Shown one piece after another: positions 19,479-29,381 of a DNA stretch of 64,000 nt. The stretch spans positions 1,612,001 to 1,676,000 of the forward strand of contig NZ_CP018863.1 of NCBI RefSeq assembly GCF_002849715.1, written 5' to 3'. Positions within the stretch are counted from its first letter, which is position 1, and the number at the start of each line of letters is the position of its first letter. The notes beneath the pieces are model-generated. The model did no database searches. It saw only the letters and a program-made list of their open reading frames with translations, and had not been told where the DNA came from. Source of the DNA: Arthrobacter crystallopoietes. GTDB taxonomy: Bacteria; Actinomycetota; Actinomycetes; Actinomycetales; Micrococcaceae. The position numbers and the translations under genes were made by a program.

Positions 19479-20653
19479 CCGAACCGACCACCGCGGCCAC
19501 CGAACCGGCGGTTGGCGTGCCGCGGCGCAAGCAACGGCTGCATCCGCTGGTCGGCACGGCCCGGAACCACATCAAGGCAGCGCTGGAGTTGCTGGATGCG
19601 CCGGAGAACAAAGCTGGCGTCACAACAGATCCAGCATCGGACCGGGAACCGCCCTTGCTGCTGGTGGCCTGCAGCGGCGGGCCGGATTCACTGGCCCTGG
19701 CCGCCGTGGCAACCTACTTTGCCCGGCCGCTGCGGGACGGTTCGCAGCGGTACCGGGTGGGCGCCGTCGTCGTCGATCATGCCCTCCAGCCGGGCAGCGC
19801 CGACGTGGCGGAACGGGCCCGCGTGCAGCTCGAGGGTCTGGGACTGGCGCCAGTGGAAGTCCGCCGGGTCAGTGTGGGCCAGCCAGGCATGGGGCCCGAA
19901 GCAGCGGCACGGGTGGCGCGGTACGCCGCCCTGGATGCTGCCGCTGCCGAACATGGGGCAGCCGCCGTGCTGCTGGGCCACACCCTCGATGACCAGGCCG
20001 AACAGGTGCTGCTTGGCCTCGGCCGGGGCTCCGGAACGCGTTCGCTTGCCGGCATGGCCCCGCGCCGCGGGAACTATCTGCGGCCGTTCCTGGAACTGCG
20101 CCGGAAGCATACCGAAGAGCTGTGCGCCCTCGCCGGGCTTGAACCGTGGCACGATCCGACCAACGCCGATCCTAAATTCCTGCGCTCGCGTGTGCGGTCG
20201 GAAGTTCTGCCCTTCCTGGAGCAGCAGCTGGGCCCGGGCGTCGCCGAGGCGTTGTGGCGTTCGGCGCAGATTCTGCGGGCGGATGCCGATTACCTGGATG
20301 CCCAGGCACGCAGCGAATACCTTCGCCTCAGGATAGATACCCCGGAAGGCATAGAACTGGAGCGGAGTGGGATCGAGGTGCTGCCGGCAGCGATGAAACA
20401 CCGGGTCATCGCGCTGGCGGCGGCCGAAATGGGCGGCGAGAACCCCAGCTACGAGCGGCTCATCGCGGCGGAATCGCTGCTGGCGAGGCAGGGGTCCGCC
20501 GGCCCGGTCCAGCTGGCCGGAATGGTCAGCGTGTACCGCCGGGTACGGCGGGAGCCGGACGGACAATCAAGCCCGGTTGCGCAAGAGCGCGGCGGCTATG
20601 GCAATCTTGTCTTTAGAACAACTGGCTCGCGCCCAGTGACGCCACATCATTAA
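19475..20653 (+). CDS. tilS: tRNA(Ile)-lysidine synthetase
   Basis: This 392-residue PP-loop ATPase attaches lysine to C34 of the CAU-anticodon tRNA-Ile, making it read AUA. The PP-loop motif SGGPDS is at 67-72. GPEAAARVARYAALDAAA and LGHTLDDQAEQVLL are further family signatures, and the C-terminal region is short as in other actinobacteria. A polar 55-residue N-terminal extension precedes the catalytic core. The start ATG overlaps the protease stop; the longer frame from 18569 is an artefact of an open frame through that gene. Confidence 0.92.
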   Translation: MTEPTTAATEPAVGVPRRKQRLHPLVGTARNHIKAALELLDAPENKAGVTTDPASDREPPLLLVACSGGPDSLALAAVATYFARPLRDGSQRYRVGAVVVDHALQPGSADVAERARVQLEGLGLAPVEVRRVSVGQPGMGPEAAARVARYAALDAAAAEHGAAAVLLGHTLDDQAEQVLLGLGRGSGTRSLAGMAPRRGNYLRPFLELRRKHTEELCALAGLEPWHDPTNADPKFLRSRVRSEVLPFLEQQLGPGVAEALWRSAQILRADADYLDAQARSEYLRLRIDTPEGIELERSGIEVLPAAMKHRVIALAAAEMGGENPSYERLIAAESLLARQGSAGPVQLAGMVSVYRRVRREPDGQSSPVAQERGGYGNLVFRTTGSRPVTPHH

Positions 20654-20668
20654 TTACGGGAGTATCTG

Positions 20669-21220
<552 letters not shown>

Positions 21221-21350
21221 AACCAAGATCCCTGTCTCCAGCTTGAGCCAAAGGCTTGCTTGTACGCCGAGAGGGAACTAATCTTTGCCGCCGTGCGTGA
21301 ATTATTGCGGACGGTGTATAGCTATATGGGTGACACCACGGCTGATCAGC

Positions 21351-21385
21351 AGGAGGGACGGGGCATTGTGCCCTTAGACGCATGA
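21351..21385 (+). other. Possible minicistron overlapping the ftsH start
   Basis: AGGAGG at 21351-21356 is followed by GTG 21368 and a five-codon frame (V-P-L-D-A, with a TTA leucine codon) ending in TGA 21383-21385, which overlaps the ftsH ATG as ATGA. FtsH has no good ribosome site of its own at normal spacing. Translational coupling is inferred, not shown. Confidence 0.35.
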
Positions 21386-23451
21386 AATTGAAGAACATTT
21401 TCAAGGGACCGATCATCTGGATTGTGCTGGTCCTGGCAATCCTGCTTATCGTGGTGCCCAATCTTGCCGGCCCGCAGGCCTCCCGTGTGGACACCAGCGT
21501 CGGGCTGCAGCTGCTCACCGATGACAAGGTTGAGCAGGCCCGGATCAATGACGGCAACCAGAGCGTTGAGCTGACCCTGCGTGAAGACTTCATCCAGGAC
21601 GGTGCCAATGAAGGCAAGAGCATCACCTTCTTCTACAGCACCGCCCGTGCCGAAGATGTGGTCGATGCCATCAGCGCCTCCAATGTGGACGTGTTCACGG
21701 ACCAGCCGGTGGAAAACAACTGGTTCACGGGCTTCATCAGCCTGATCCTGCCGATCCTGATCATCGGCATCATCTTCTGGTTCCTGCTCTCGCGCATGCA
21801 GGGCGGCGGCTCCAAGGTCATGCAGTTCGGCAAGTCCAAGGCCAAGCTGATCACCAAGGACATGCCCCAGGTCACCTTCGCCGACGTCGCCGGCGCGGAC
21901 GAGGCCGTGGAAGAACTCCATGAAATCAAGGAGTTCCTGCAGGAACCGGGCAAGTTCCAGGCGCTCGGCGCCAAGATCCCCAAGGGCGTGCTGCTCTACG
22001 GCCCTCCCGGAACGGGCAAGACCCTGCTGGCCCGCGCGGTTGCCGGTGAAGCCGGCGTGCCCTTCTACTCCATCTCCGGCTCGGACTTCGTCGAAATGTT
22101 CGTCGGTGTGGGCGCCTCCCGTGTCCGCGACCTGTTCGAGCAGGCGAAGAACAACGCGCCGGCGATCATCTTCGTCGACGAGATCGACGCCGTTGGCCGC
22201 CACCGCGGCGCCGGCGTGGGCGGCGGCAACGACGAGCGTGAGCAGACGCTGAACCAGCTCCTGGTCGAAATGGACGGGTTCGACGTCAAGACCAACGTCA
22301 TCCTGATCGCCGCCACCAACCGTCCGGACGTCCTGGACCCCGCGCTGCTGCGGCCCGGACGTTTCGACCGCCAGATCGCGGTGGAGGCACCGGACCTGGA
22401 AGGCCGCCACCACATCTTGCAGGTGCACGCCGCCGGCAAGCCGATGGCTCCGGACGTGGACCTGCGTGCGCTGGCCAAGCGTGCCCCGGGCTTCACCGGT
22501 GCGGACCTGGCCAACGTGCTCAACGAAGCCGCGTTGCTGACTGCCCGCTCCAATGCGCAGCTGATCGACGACCGTGCCCTGGACGAGGCGATCGACCGCG
22601 TCATGGCCGGCCCGCAGAAGCGTTCGCGCGTCATGAAGGAACACGAGCGCAAGATCACCGCCTACCACGAAGGCGGCCACGCCCTGGTGGCGGCGGCCCT
22701 GCGCTACACAGCGCCGGTCACCAAGGTCACCATCCTGCCCCGCGGGCGTGCCCTCGGCTACACGATGGTGGTGCCGGAGGACGACAAGTACTCGGTCACC
22801 CGCAACGAACTGCTGGACCAGCTGGCCTACGCCATGGGCGGCCGCGTGGCCGAAGAAATCGTCTTCCACGACCCATCCACCGGCGCCTCGAACGACATCG
22901 AGAAGGCCACCAGCACGGCGCGCCAGATGGTGACGCAGTACGGCATGAGCGAACGTGTCGGTGCCGTGAAACTGGGCCAGGGCGGCGGCGAACCGTTCCT
23001 GGGCCGCGACATGTCGCACGAACGCAACTACTCCGACCACGTGGCTTTCGTGGTCGATGAGGAAGTCCGCCGCCTGATCGACACCGCGCACGACGAGGCC
23101 TATGCCGTCTTGACCGAAAACCGCGACGTGCTGGACCGGCTGGCCCTGGCCCTGCTGGAGCGCGAGACGCTGAACCAGCGCGAGATCGCCGAGGTCTTCG
23201 AGGATATCCGCAAGCGCGAATACCGCGACGTCTGGCTGTCCAAGGAATCGCGTCCGGTCCACCAGATTCCGCCGGTCATGAGCGCGAAGGAACGGGCCGA
23301 GGCCGCCTCGGCCCAGAGCCCGGACGAGGAAGAGGGCCATTCGGCCGTCATCGTTGATCCGGATCCGGCCCTGCCCGAACTGCCCGTCGAAAACCCTCCC
23401 GGCAGCACCCCCGGAACCAATCCGGGCGGGACCACCGGCGGCAACGGCTAG
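21382..23451 (+). CDS. ftsH: ATP-dependent zinc metalloprotease FtsH
   Basis: The 689-residue membrane AAA protease degrades damaged or regulatory membrane proteins. Two transmembrane helices (about 9-27 and 113-135) flank an extracytoplasmic domain. The AAA module has Walker A GPPGTGKT at 207-214, Walker [12 protein letters not shown] and the SRH with RPGRFDRQ. The peptidase has HEGGH at 429-433. The tail is acidic and then Pro/Gly/Thr-rich. Upstream bases contain AT-rich TATAGCTATAT at about 21318, a possible promoter. It is followed by the folate genes, as in mycobacteria. Confidence 0.97.
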   Translation: MKLKNIFKGPIIWIVLVLAILLIVVPNLAGPQASRVDTSVGLQLLTDDKVEQARINDGNQSVELTLREDFIQDGANEGKSITFFYSTARAEDVVDAISASNVDVFTDQPVENNWFTGFISLILPILIIGIIFWFLLSRMQGGGSKVMQFGKSKAKLITKDMPQVTFADVAGADEAVEELHEIKEFLQEPGKFQALGAKIPKGVLLYGPPGTGKTLLARAVAGEAGVPFYSISGSDFVEMFVGVGASRVRDLFEQAKNNAPAIIFVDEIDAVGRHRGAGVGGGNDEREQTLNQLLVEMDGFDVKTNVILIAATNRPDVLDPALLRPGRFDRQIAVEAPDLEGRHHILQVHAAGKPMAPDVDLRALAKRAPGFTGADLANVLNEAALLTARSNAQLIDDRALDEAIDRVMAGPQKRSRVMKEHERKITAYHEGGHALVAAALRYTAPVTKVTILPRGRALGYTMVVPEDDKYSVTRNELLDQLAYAMGGRVAEEIVFHDPSTGASNDIEKATSTARQMVTQYGMSERVGAVKLGQGGGEPFLGRDMSHERNYSDHVAFVVDEEVRRLIDTAHDEAYAVLTENRDVLDRLALALLERETLNQREIAEVFEDIRKREYRDVWLSKESRPVHQIPPVMSAKERAEAASAQSPDEEEGHSAVIVDPDPALPELPVENPPGSTPGTNPGGTTGGNG

Positions 23452-23461
23452 GATTTCAGAC

Positions 23462-24070
23462 GTGACCGAATACGACGATGTAATCGCCGAGCTGGAAATC
23501 GACAGCTCGATAGACCTGCCCCGGATCGAGCGCGCAGTGCGCGAAATCCTGATTGCGGTGGGCGAAGACCCTGACCGCGAGGGGCTGGTGGAGACCCCGC
23601 GGCGGGTGGCCAAGTCCTACGCCGAAGTCTTCGCCGGCCTGCATCAGGACCCGGCGGAACTGCTGGCCACCACCTTCGACATTGATCATGAAGAAATGGT
23701 GCTGGTCAAGGACATTCCGTTCTACTCCACCTGCGAACACCATCTGGTGCCGTTCCATGGCACCGCCCATATTGGCTACATTCCTTCCCATGAAGGTAAG
23801 GTGACGGGGCTGAGCAAACTGGCCCGGCTGGTGGAGGTCTTCGCCCGCCGCCCGCAGGTCCAGGAACGGCTCACCACGCAGATTGTTGATGCCCTCATGG
23901 AGCATCTTGAGCCCAAGGGTGCCATCGTCGTCGTCGAGTGCGAGCACATGTGCATGTCCATGCGCGGTGTCCGCAAACCGGGCGCCAAGACGGTAACGTC
24001 CGCAGTCCGCGGTCAGCTCAGGGAAACTGCCACCAGGGCAGAGGCCATGAGCCTGATCATCGGGCGCTAA
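23462..24070 (+). CDS. folE: GTP cyclohydrolase I (FolE type)
   Basis: The 202-residue homodecameric zinc enzyme converts GTP to 7,8-dihydroneopterin triphosphate, the first folate step. Signatures: [29 protein letters not shown] (zinc Cys and His), [22 protein letters not shown] and [14 protein letters not shown] (second zinc Cys). GTG 23462, behind AGGA and 10 bases after the ftsH stop, fits the family N-terminus; the longer reading from 23354 overlaps ftsH and is rejected. First of four consecutive folate genes. Confidence 0.95.
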   Translation: MTEYDDVIAELEIDSSIDLPRIERAVREILIAVGEDPDREGLVETPRRVAKSYAEVFAGLHQDPAELLATTFDIDHEEMVLVKDIPFYSTCEHHLVPFHGTAHIGYIPSHEGKVTGLSKLARLVEVFARRPQVQERLTTQIVDALMEHLEPKGAIVVVECEHMCMSMRGVRKPGAKTVTSAVRGQLRETATRAEAMSLIIGR

Positions 24071-24098
24071 GCGAAACAAGCAGAAACGGTAGACATTT

Positions 24099-25004
24099 AT
24101 GGATTCACTCGCAGCAGTGCCCGGAACCGGGCCCGCAACTTCCCCGCTGCCCGTTGTACGCAAGGTGCGCGCACCCCGGAAGTTCTCGGACCTGCCCACC
24201 GACCGCGGCGTGGTGATGGCGATCCTGAACGTCACTCCGGATTCCTTCAGCGACGGCGGCAAGTTCGTCTCTCCGGACAAGGCCATTGCCCAGGGGCTGA
24301 AACTGTTCTACGGCGGCGCGGACATCATCGATGTCGGCGGTGAATCCACCCGTCCCGGTGCCGAATCCATCACCCCCGAGGAGGAGCAGGCCCGCATCCT
24401 GCCCGTGATCGAGGCGCTGGCGAAGGCCGGTGCCCTGATCAGCGTGGACACCATGCACGTGGATACCGCGTCCAAGGCGATCGACGCCGGCGCCGGCATC
24501 ATCAATGACGTCTCCGGCATGACCTTCAGCCCGGAAATGCCGGCCCTGATTGCCGAACGCAAGGTGCCCTACGTGCTGATGCACCGCCGCGGCGACGCGC
24601 GCAATGTGGATCCCGCCGCCAAGTACGACGACGTGGTGGCCGAGGTCGTGGCCGAACTCGCCGAACTGCGGGACAAGTTTGTGGCCGCCGGCGTGGCCGA
24701 AGACCAGATCATCCTCGATCCGGGACTGGGCTTCTCCAAGAACGCCGAGCACAACTGGGCGCTGCTGCGCGGGCTGCCGGAGTTCACCAAGCTCGGCCAC
24801 AAGGTACTCGTCGGGGCATCCCGCAAGCGCTTCCTCGGCACCCTGCTGTCTTCCGCCGGCAAGGTAGCCGCGCCCGCAGAGCGCGACCACGCCACGCTGG
24901 CCATCAGTGCCCTGGCCGTAGCCAACGGTGCCTGGGGCGTGCGCGTGCACGATTCCGGTGCAAGCCTGGACGCGGTCAAGGTCGCCGCAGCCTGGGCCGG
25001 GTAG
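24099..25004 (+). CDS. folP: Dihydropteroate synthase
   Basis: The 301-residue TIM-barrel enzyme joins 6-hydroxymethyl-dihydropterin diphosphate with p-aminobenzoate; it is the sulfonamide target. Signatures: MAILNVTPDSFSDGGKF (loop 1), GADIIDVGGESTRPGA (loop 2), then INDVSGM, DPGLGFSKNAEHN and GASRKRFLG. It carries a 35-residue N-terminal extension. It lies 28 bases after folE and 5 bases before folB. Confidence 0.95.
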   Translation: MDSLAAVPGTGPATSPLPVVRKVRAPRKFSDLPTDRGVVMAILNVTPDSFSDGGKFVSPDKAIAQGLKLFYGGADIIDVGGESTRPGAESITPEEEQARILPVIEALAKAGALISVDTMHVDTASKAIDAGAGIINDVSGMTFSPEMPALIAERKVPYVLMHRRGDARNVDPAAKYDDVVAEVVAELAELRDKFVAAGVAEDQIILDPGLGFSKNAEHNWALLRGLPEFTKLGHKVLVGASRKRFLGTLLSSAGKVAAPAERDHATLAISALAVANGAWGVRVHDSGASLDAVKVAAAWAG

Positions 25005-25009
25005 TTCCG

Positions 25010-25399
25010 GTGCAGACGGGCACAGCCGGGTCCGGCCGCATGGACGTCATCAAGCTCTCCGGCATCACCGCCGTCGGTTACCACGGAGTGTTCGACCATG
25101 AACGCCGGGACGGCCAGCCCTTCACCATCGATGTGGCCCTGCACACGGACATCCGTGCCGCAGCCGCCGCCGATGACCTGACCCTGACCGCGCACTACGG
25201 CGAACTGGCAGAGGGCGTCAAAGAGATCATCACGGGCGAGCCAGTGAACCTGATCGAGACCCTTGCGGAGCGGATCGCGGGTTACGTTCTGGCCACCTTC
25301 AGCATTGCCGCCGTGGAAGTGACGGTCCACAAGCCCCAGGCGCCCATCGAAGTGCCGTTCGGCGACGTCACCATCACTATCTACCGGGAGAATTCATGA
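25010..25399 (+). CDS. folB: Dihydroneopterin aldolase
   Basis: The 129-residue enzyme forms 6-hydroxymethyl-7,8-dihydropterin and glycolaldehyde. Core motifs: ITAVGYHGVFDHERRDGQPF and, at the C-terminus, VTVHKPQAPIEVPFGDVTITI. GTG 25010 gives ten extra residues; ATG 25040 (MDVIKLSGI) is the alternative, and neither has a strong ribosome site. Its stop overlaps the folK start (ATGA). Confidence 0.93.
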   Translation: MQTGTAGSGRMDVIKLSGITAVGYHGVFDHERRDGQPFTIDVALHTDIRAAAAADDLTLTAHYGELAEGVKEIITGEPVNLIETLAERIAGYVLATFSIAAVEVTVHKPQAPIEVPFGDVTITIYRENS

Positions 25400-25890
25400 G
25401 TGTACGCGCGGTTTTGGCCCTTGGCAGCAATCTCGGCGAACGCAGCGACACGCTCTCCCACGCCGTCGCGGATCTGGTGGACACCCCCAACGTCCGCCTC
25501 TGCGCGGTGTCGCCGGTTGTGCAGACCAAGTCGGTAGGCGGTCCCGAGAACCAGCCGGATTACCTGAACATGGTGATCGAGGTGGAGACCGATCTGGAAC
25601 CCTACAAGTTGCTGGAACACTGCCAGAGCGTGGAGAACAAGCACCACCGGACCCGCGAGGTGCGCTGGGGGCCGCGGACCCTGGACGTGGACATCATTAC
25701 CTACGGCGACCTCAAGCTCGACGACGAGGCCTTGACCGTCCCGCATCCGCGCGCCCATGAGCGGGCCTTTGTGCTGCAGCCATGGGCCTGGATGGACTCG
25801 CACGCAACCCTCAACGGCGTCCCGGTCGGCGAACTCGCCGAAGCCGCGGGGGACCTGGACGGCCTGGCGCCTTTCGAACCAGGGCACTGA
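25396..25890 (+). CDS. folK: 6-Hydroxymethyl-7,8-dihydropterin pyrophosphokinase
   Basis: The 164-residue enzyme transfers pyrophosphate from ATP to hydroxymethyl-dihydropterin, giving the folP substrate. Signatures: ALGSNLGERSDTL at the start, the NMVIEVETDL region and RWGPRTLDVDIITYGDL (metal-binding DxD). The last conserved block is VPHPRAHERAFVLQPWA. It overlaps folB by four bases, so supply of both pterin steps is coupled in translation. Confidence 0.95.
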   Translation: MSVRAVLALGSNLGERSDTLSHAVADLVDTPNVRLCAVSPVVQTKSVGGPENQPDYLNMVIEVETDLEPYKLLEHCQSVENKHHRTREVRWGPRTLDVDIITYGDLKLDDEALTVPHPRAHERAFVLQPWAWMDSHATLNGVPVGELAEAAGDLDGLAPFEPGH

Positions 25891-25909
25891 GCCGGATGGG
25901 CGCGGCATC

Positions 25910-26407
25910 GTGAGGACCATCAAGTACAGCTGGCTGGCGGCCATCGCCGTCGTCGTTGGTGTGCTGGGCTGGCTGGCCAACCTCCTGACCGCGCGCGGCG
26001 GCCTGCCGGTGCCCGTCCTGCACCTGAGCTCGCTGGCCACCATGGGCGCCATCATGGTGTTCACGCTGGTCCTCGGCCTGCGGGTGCGCAACTGGCGCAA
26101 CGGCAAGCGCGAGAAACCGCTGGATCCCGTTCTTGCCGCCCGCACGCTGGTGCTCGCCCAGGCTTGCGCCTACGCCGGTGCCCTGCTGCTCGGCTGGCAT
26201 GCCGGGATTCTGGTTGACCAGCTGGTGCTGCTGACCTACCGGCCGGCCGGGCCCATCCTGCTGCAGGTGCTGGCTATGATGGGCGGTGGCCTGGTCATGG
26301 TCATTATTGGTCTGATGGTGGAACGGTTCTGCAAACTCCCGCCGGAGGATCCGGAATCGGCCGAACGCGAAGACGGTTCGGCCGAGGGCGAGGGGGAGTA
26401 TGCGTAG
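25910..26407 (+). CDS. DUF3180 membrane protein
   Basis: The 165-residue actinobacterial DUF3180 protein has four hydrophobic helices (about 7-25, 38-58, 85-105 and 118-140) and an acidic tail. It always seems to follow folK in actinobacteria (Rv3605c in M. tuberculosis), but its function is unknown. GTG 25910 gives the short N-terminus MRTIKYSW typical of the family. It overlaps the next PH-domain gene by eight bases. Confidence 0.82.
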   Translation: MRTIKYSWLAAIAVVVGVLGWLANLLTARGGLPVPVLHLSSLATMGAIMVFTLVLGLRVRNWRNGKREKPLDPVLAARTLVLAQACAYAGALLLGWHAGILVDQLVLLTYRPAGPILLQVLAMMGGGLVMVIIGLMVERFCKLPPEDPESAEREDGSAEGEGEYA

Positions 26408-26912
26408 CGAGCCGATCGATCCGCCGGAGATCAGCTGGATCCGGGTGGCGCCGAAATACATTACCGTGCGGCTGATCGGCTGGGCCGTGTCCGCGTTGAT
26501 CAGCCTGGCCATCCTCAGCGTCCCGCTGATCCTGCTGCTTACCGGCGTCTGGCCCGGCTTTCCGGCCTGGCTCGCTTGGCTGCTGGCCGGCGGCACGCTG
26601 GTCATCCAGGTCTGGATCGGCCTGCTGATTCCGCGCCAAGTCAAGGCGATCGGCTACGCGGAGCGGGACGAGGACCTGCTGATCCGGCAGGGCATCTTCT
26701 TCCAGCGCCTCATGGTGGTTCCCTACGGCCGCATGCAGTACGTCGACGTCGCGGTCGGCCCGCTGGAGCGCGCCTTCAAGCTGGCCTCGGTCAAACTGCA
26801 CACCGCCTCCCCGCAGACCAACGCCTCCATTCCCGGACTCCCCGCAGAGGAAGCCGCACGGCTGCGCGAACAGCTTTCCGCGCGCGGGCAGGCAAGGCTG
26901 GCCGGGCTGTGA
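26400..26912 (+). CDS. Membrane protein with bacterial PH domain (YdbS-like)
   Basis: The 170-residue protein has two N-terminal transmembrane helices (about 27-48 and 52-72) and a bacterial pleckstrin-homology (bPH2/DUF304) domain. DUF304 features are EDLLIRQGIFFQRLMVVPYGRMQYVDV and LERAFKLASVKLHTA. It is the small partner of the larger gene at 26909, an arrangement like Bacillus YdbS/YdbT, which resembles a pair affecting antimicrobial-peptide tolerance. Function here is inferred from pairing only. It overlaps both neighbours. Confidence 0.82.
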   Translation: MRSEPIDPPEISWIRVAPKYITVRLIGWAVSALISLAILSVPLILLLTGVWPGFPAWLAWLLAGGTLVIQVWIGLLIPRQVKAIGYAERDEDLLIRQGIFFQRLMVVPYGRMQYVDVAVGPLERAFKLASVKLHTASPQTNASIPGLPAEEAARLREQLSARGQARLAGL

Positions 26913-28477
26913 CCACTCCGGAGGGCACCGGCCCGGTTTCCCCCTCGCGCGAGGTGCCGCTGACTCCGGACCGCGCGGAAAACTGGCACCGCGTCCACCC
27001 CGTTTCCCCGTTTGTCCGGGGCTGGATCGCCCTGGCCGCCATCGCCTACTTCTTCGGCCGCGACTGGTTCGAAGCGATGTTCCGCGGCGAACCCCTGTGG
27101 TTCCTGACCGAGGGCCGGGGCATCTGGGCCGTCGTCGTACTGCTGGTGGTGATGCTGCTGCTGGTGGGCGCCTTCGTGCTGTCCTGGTGGTTCACCCGCT
27201 ACCAGGTCACCGAGGAACACGTCCGGGTCAATTCCGGCATTCTGTTCCGCCAGCACCGCCAGGCCAGGCTGGACCGGGTGCAGGCGATCGACGTCATCCA
27301 GCCGCTGCTGGGGCGGATCTTCGGGCTGGCCGAGCTGAAGTTCGAGGTGGCCGACGCCGGCGAGTCCGCGGTGCGCTTGGCCTACCTCCCATTGGCTTCC
27401 GCCCAGCAACTGCGGGCAACCATTCTGGCCCGGGCCTCAGGTGCTGAGCTGGACCCCGAGCACCCGGACGAGGCGCCCGAGGCCCCGGAACACCCCATCG
27501 TCCAGCTCACCCCGCAACGGGTCGTCGGCGCCACGGTGCTTTCGGGTGCAACGGTGGCGCTGGTCGTCGTCGTCGTTGTTATTGGCGTGGCCGCAGCGGT
27601 GGGTTACGTGGCGGACTGGGGCGGACTGCCGGTCCTGCTGTCGGCGCTGGTGCCCGGCATGATCGCCGTCGCGGCCGGCTATTGGAGCGTGTTCAGCACC
27701 GCCTACAACTTCCGCGCGGCCGTGTCCCCGGACGGCATCCGGCTGCGCTACGGGCTGCTCGAGACGCGGGCCCAGACCGTGCCGCCCGGACGCGTGCAGG
27801 CCGTGGCGGTGTCCCAGCCGCTGCTCTGGCGGACCAAGGACTGGTACCGGATCAAGATCAACGTGGCCGGCTACGGCGTGAGCGCGGAGAACTCCGGCGC
27901 GCGCACCACCCTGCTCCCGGTAGGCACGCGGGACGAGGTCATGCAGATGCTCGCCCTGGTGCTGCCCGACCCCGGTACCGAGGACCCGTTCGGCGTTTTC
28001 ACGGCCGGGTTGGTGGGGCAGAACAACGACGGCGGCTTCGTCACCTCCCCGGCGCGGGTGCGGTTTCTGTCCTTCCTCACCTGGCGGCGCAACGGCTTCG
28101 CCGTGACGGAGACGGCCTTGCTGGCCCGGTCCGGGCGGTTCGTGCGGCACCTGGCCGTGGTCCCGCACGAGCGCACCCAGTCGATGGCGCTGCATCAGGG
28201 ACCAGTGGCCCGGAAGCTGCGGGTGGCGGATCTGCAGCTGCAGACCACGGTGGGGCCGGTCAGCCCGGTGGTCTACCAGATGGATATCGAGGTGGCCCGC
28301 CGGCTGTTCAACGAACAGTCCGCCCGTGCCGCGGCGGCCCGGCGGCACAGTGTGCCGGAGCGCTGGCTGGAACGCCGGCAGGAAAGCGTGCCGGAGCAGG
28401 AAGAGGCCGGCATGCCCGCGCCTGCCGCGGGAGCAGCCGGCGCAGAGAATGGAAAGGCCGAGGATGAACAGCGTTAG
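26909..28477 (+). CDS. Large PH-domain membrane protein (YdbT-like)
   Basis: The 522-residue protein contains three successive bPH2/DUF304 modules (about 95-175, 275-355 and 390-470). Each has the pattern of a short strand, then R-x-x-x-V-x-A, as in RQARLDRVQAIDVIQPLLGR and PPGRVQAVAVSQPLLWR. Helices at about 35-60, 65-90, 210-235 and 240-265 anchor it. It starts at GTG 26909, overlapping the stop of the partner gene (GTGA). The C-terminus is Ala/Glu-rich. A membrane-envelope role is likely but unproven. Confidence 0.82.
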   Translation: MTTPEGTGPVSPSREVPLTPDRAENWHRVHPVSPFVRGWIALAAIAYFFGRDWFEAMFRGEPLWFLTEGRGIWAVVVLLVVMLLLVGAFVLSWWFTRYQVTEEHVRVNSGILFRQHRQARLDRVQAIDVIQPLLGRIFGLAELKFEVADAGESAVRLAYLPLASAQQLRATILARASGAELDPEHPDEAPEAPEHPIVQLTPQRVVGATVLSGATVALVVVVVVIGVAAAVGYVADWGGLPVLLSALVPGMIAVAAGYWSVFSTAYNFRAAVSPDGIRLRYGLLETRAQTVPPGRVQAVAVSQPLLWRTKDWYRIKINVAGYGVSAENSGARTTLLPVGTRDEVMQMLALVLPDPGTEDPFGVFTAGLVGQNNDGGFVTSPARVRFLSFLTWRRNGFAVTETALLARSGRFVRHLAVVPHERTQSMALHQGPVARKLRVADLQLQTTVGPVSPVVYQMDIEVARRLFNEQSARAAAARRHSVPERWLERRQESVPEQEEAGMPAPAAGAAGAENGKAEDEQR

Positions 28478-29381
28478 ACCGGGCAGGCTAGGCATCGGCG
28501 TGATCGGCGCCGGCAAGGTGGGCGCCGTGCTGGGAGCGGCCCTGCGCGCGGCCCAGCACGCCGTCGTCGGTGTCTCCGCCGTGTCGGAGGCCAGCCGGGA
28601 GCGGGCCGAATTGCTGCTGCCCGGTGTGCCGGTGCTGGAGATCCCCGAGATCATCGAGCGGGCCGAACTGGTGCTGCTGGCGGTGCCCGACGATGCCCTG
28701 CCGGAACTGGTGGCCGGCCTGGCCGAGACCGGCGCCTGGCAACCCGGCCAGCTGGTGGCCCATACGTCCGGCCGGCACGGCGTGAGCGTGCTCGCGCCCG
28801 CCCAGGCCAAGGGGGCCATCGGCCTGGCCATCCATCCGGCCATGACCTTTACCGGCATGAGCCTGGACCTGACCCGGCTCACGGACTGCGCCTTCGGTGT
28901 GACGGCGCCGCGCACTGTGCTCCCCATTGCCCAGGCCCTGGTGGTCGAGATGGGCGCCGAACCCATCGTGATCGAGGAGCAGGACCGGCCGCTGTACCAC
29001 GCGGCCCTGGCGCACGCCTCGAACCACCTGGTCACCATTGCCGCGCAGGCCGCGCAAATGCTCAGCTCCGCCGGGGCGGACCAGCCGGAGCGGCTGCTGG
29101 GTCCGCTGATGCGGGCCTCGCTGGAAAACGCGCTGGCATCCGGCGAGGGTGCACTGACCGGACCGGTGGCCCGCGGCGACGCCGGCACCGTGCGGGTCCA
29201 CCGCGAGGCGCTGCTGGGCTACGAACTCGAGCACGGCAGCACCGACATCCGGCAGGCGTATGAGGAACTGGCCCGCGCCACGGCCAAGCGTGCGTTCGAA
29301 CGCGGCCTGCTGAAAGACGCCCAAGCCACCGAAATCCTCGATATTCTCAGCACCCGTTCCACTCCGGAGGACCCCCAGTGA
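28464..29381 (+). CDS. Rossmann-like/DUF2520 NAD(P)-binding protein
   Basis: The 305-residue protein has an N-terminal Rossmann motif ([17 protein letters not shown]) and a C-terminal DUF2520 helical domain (about 150-290) containing [17 protein letters not shown]. It resembles pyrroline-5-carboxylate-reductase-like or ketopantoate-reductase-like oxidoreductases; its place directly before panC suggests, but does not prove, a pantothenate link (orthologue Rv3603c). ATG 28464 overlaps the preceding gene by 14 bases and has AGGCCGAGG upstream. The longer reading is rejected. Confidence 0.82.
   Translation: MNSVRPGRLGIGVIGAGKVGAVLGAALRAAQHAVVGVSAVSEASRERAELLLPGVPVLEIPEIIERAELVLLAVPDDALPELVAGLAETGAWQPGQLVAHTSGRHGVSVLAPAQAKGAIGLAIHPAMTFTGMSLDLTRLTDCAFGVTAPRTVLPIAQALVVEMGAEPIVIEEQDRPLYHAALAHASNHLVTIAAQAAQMLSSAGADQPERLLGPLMRASLENALASGEGALTGPVARGDAGTVRVHREALLGYELEHGSTDIRQAYEELARATAKRAFERGLLKDAQATEILDILSTRSTPEDPQ

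Noticed and set aside
21346..23613. 755-codon open frame on the minus strand across ftsH
   Set aside because: It is the mirror of the GC-biased third codon positions of ftsH, which has complete AAA and zinc-protease motifs; the antisense peptide has no recognisable domain.
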